Shown here one piece after another: positions 22,799-24,065 of a stretch of 24,065 nucleotides of DNA. The translations under genes were made by a program, and so were the position numbers. The stretch is from JBDTMC01 sp039934475 (GTDB taxonomy: Bacteria; Acidobacteriota; Terriglobia; Bryobacterales; Bryobacteraceae), in contig JBDTMC010000061.1 of the NCBI GenBank assembly GCA_039934475.1, positions 1 to 24,065 on the forward strand. The letters run 5' to 3'. How positions within the stretch are numbered: position 1 is the first letter of the stretch; the number at the start of each line of letters is the position of its first letter. The notes below the pieces were generated by a model, which saw nothing but the letters and a program-made list of their open reading frames with translations, did not search any database and had not been told where the DNA came from.

Positions 22799-24065
22799 CT
22801 ACTCGGCGCGCAGGGCGACGGCCGGATCCACTTTGGTCGCACGCAGCGCCGGCAGGCAGCACGCGAGAAACGCCGTGATGCTCACCAGCACCGCCACAGC
22901 GCCATACGTGGGCCAGTCCAATTCCTGGATGCCAAACAACAGCGTGGCCAGATAGCTGGAGAGCAGCGAAGCCAGCCCGGCACCCAGAACGATCCCCGCT
23001 ATCACGGGACGCATGCCCTGTGAGACGGTCATTAGCAACAGGCTGCGCGGACTGGCGCCCAGCGCGAGACGCAGGCCGAACTCCGGCGTCCGGCGGCTCA
23101 CCGAATAAGCGAGCACTCCATAAACGCCCGTCACGGCCAGCAACAGCGCGAGGGCTCCGAAGACGCTCAGCACAACGGTGCGAAACCGGTTCGGGGCCAA
23201 AGACGAATTCACAAGATGATCGATACTTTGTACGTCGGAAAGCGGCAGTGTGGGGTCCACCTCCGCCAACACCGCGCGTAAACGTGGAATGGCTTGCACC
23301 GCATCGCCGCGCGTGTGCGCCACAAATTCCACGGAAGTCTGACCCGCGCCGTTCTGCGGAATGTAGACAGCCAGTATCGGATCCGATGCCAACCCGCGCT
23401 CCCGCATATCGCCCACTACTCCGATGACCTCCGCCGGACGAATATTCTGTCCGGCCCATAGCGCCACCTGATGCCCGATTGGGTCGCTGCCCTGAAACAG
23501 CGTCGTTGCCAGGCGCTGGCTGATCAAGACACGCCATGGTTTCGCGATTTGGTCGTGGGCGTCGAAGAGGCGGCCCTTCTTCAACGTGACGCCGATCGTC
23601 TCCAAATACCCCGGTGTGATCATCCGCCACTGCGCCCATGGGATGTTCTTGCCAAACGCGCCTTCGCGTCCCACGGGTATGATCCCCATGCCGGTACTGG
23701 CGCCGGTGATGAGGCGCGAACTGGATCCAGCTACTGAAATGATTTCCGGCAGGGTTTGCGCGCGCTGGCGAAATTGCTCCACCACCTGCCACACCCGTTC
23801 CGGTTTGGTCTGGTTCGGCAGGCTAACGGTGAATAGGACACGGTTCTGCGATTGAAAGCCGCGATCCACGTTCGCCAGCCGGTCGAAGCTGCGGATGAGC
23901 AGTCCGGAGCCTACCAGCAAAGCCAGGGACAAAGCGACTTCCGTAGCAACAAGCAGCCAGCGCAGGCGCGATTGACCGCGTCCGCCGGTTTGCGTTCGTC
24001 CCCCTTCGTGCAGCGCCGGATTAACGTCGTCCTTGGGTGCCTGCAGTGCCGGCGCGAGTCCACTC
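22799..24065 (-). CDS. ADOP-type MacB/FtsX permease, partial (C-terminal part)
   Basis: The frame is open from the window edge to a TAG at 22799-22801, giving about 421 residues of the C-terminal part; the N-terminus lies outside. The visible start has GLAPALQA and the characteristic EGGR linker, then a membrane helix VATEVALSLALLVGSGLLIRS. A MacB periplasmic core domain follows (FTVSLPNQ, ITPGYLETIGVTLKKGRLFD, VLISQRLATTLFQGSDPIGHQV, VIGVVGDMRERGL). The end is an FtsX domain with three more helices (VLSVFGALALLLAVTGVYGVLAYSVSRRTPEFGLRLALGAS, VIAGIVLGAGLASLLSSYL, YGAVAVLVSITAFLACCLPALRATKVDPAVALRAE). This is the duplicated permease typical of Acidobacteriota, often without an adjacent ATPase. 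Its transport cargo is unknown. It converges on the acyl-CoA synthetase gene, three bases away. Confidence 0.93.
   Translation of the reverse strand, partial: SGLAPALQAPKDDVNPALHEGGRTQTGGRGQSRLRWLLVATEVALSLALLVGSGLLIRSFDRLANVDRGFQSQNRVLFTVSLPNQTKPERVWQVVEQFRQRAQTLPEIISVAGSSSRLITGASTGMGIIPVGREGAFGKNIPWAQWRMITPGYLETIGVTLKKGRLFDAHDQIAKPWRVLISQRLATTLFQGSDPIGHQVALWAGQNIRPAEVIGVVGDMRERGLASDPILAVYIPQNGAGQTSVEFVAHTRGDAVQAIPRLRAVLAEVDPTLPLSDVQSIDHLVNSSLAPNRFRTVVLSVFGALALLLAVTGVYGVLAYSVSRRTPEFGLRLALGASPRSLLLMTVSQGMRPVIAGIVLGAGLASLLSSYLATLLFGIQELDWPTYGAVAVLVSITAFLACCLPALRATKVDPAVALRAE

Noticed and set aside
22749..23792. Overlapping second minus-strand frame within the ADOP permease gene
   Set aside because: The other minus frame has MacB/FtsX motifs and helices; this one is Gly/Arg-rich low-information sequence.
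1..24065. CRISPR array, tRNA, rRNA, insertion sequence, phage or toxin-antitoxin genes
   Set aside because: No regular spaced repeats, cloverleaf-like segments, transposase or integrase motifs, or small paired toxin/antitoxin frames were seen.

Overview
The window looks like chromosomal DNA of an Acidobacteriota member, most likely near Bryobacter/Solibacter/Paludibaculum. The pointers are a VWFA-related acidobacterial-type secreted protein, an ADOP-type (acidobacterial duplicated orphan permease) MacB/FtsX permease, an Oar-like TonB-dependent receptor with an N-terminal carboxypeptidase-regulatory domain, and a high-GC genome with many secreted hypothetical proteins. The assignment rests on family content only. 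No tRNA, rRNA, CRISPR array, insertion sequence or phage gene was seen.

Layout. 1-371 (-) is the N-terminal part of a radical-SAM-like protein whose iron-sulfur cysteine motif is absent. 587-4440 (+) is a tightly packed run: small outer-membrane barrel, secreted START/SRPBCC-like protein, sensor histidine kinase with a large periplasmic domain, and OmpR/PhoB-type regulator. It ends at a perfect 11-bp hairpin (4454-4483). 4491-6966 (-) holds an unrecognised helical protein, a YceI-family periplasmic protein and an outer-membrane protein with one CxxCH heme motif; the last two overlap GTGA-style. 7257-11611 (-) is a co-directional run of TPR protein, IMP dehydrogenase (guaB), LolA and a GspF/PilC platform protein. 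11673-18898 (+) has a secreted TPR protein, an Oar-like TonB-dependent receptor and a two-part secreted alpha/beta-hydrolase that starts on the receptor's stop codon. 18908-19474 (-) is a small secreted protein of unknown function. 19515-22795 (+) holds a VWFA protein and an acyl-CoA synthetase. 22799-24065 (-) is the 3' part of an ADOP permease gene, cut by the window edge.

How the parts fit. Most products act in the cell envelope: outer-membrane barrels, LolA for lipoprotein transport, a secretion/pilus platform, a TonB receptor with a likely partner esterase, and a permease. The two-component system is probably coupled to the secreted protein and barrel encoded just upstream of it.

The observations that most deserve a second look are: (a) the radical-SAM-like protein without CxxxCxxC; (b) the single-heme barrel coupled to YceI; and (c) repeated -10 hexamers lying 6-12 nt from start codons that lack a ribosome binding site, which suggests leaderless transcription. 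One of these is a palindromic ATTATAAT that could serve both divergent genes. I do not see a clear-cut new defence or mobile system here; most of the rest is ordinary acidobacterial core or envelope content.
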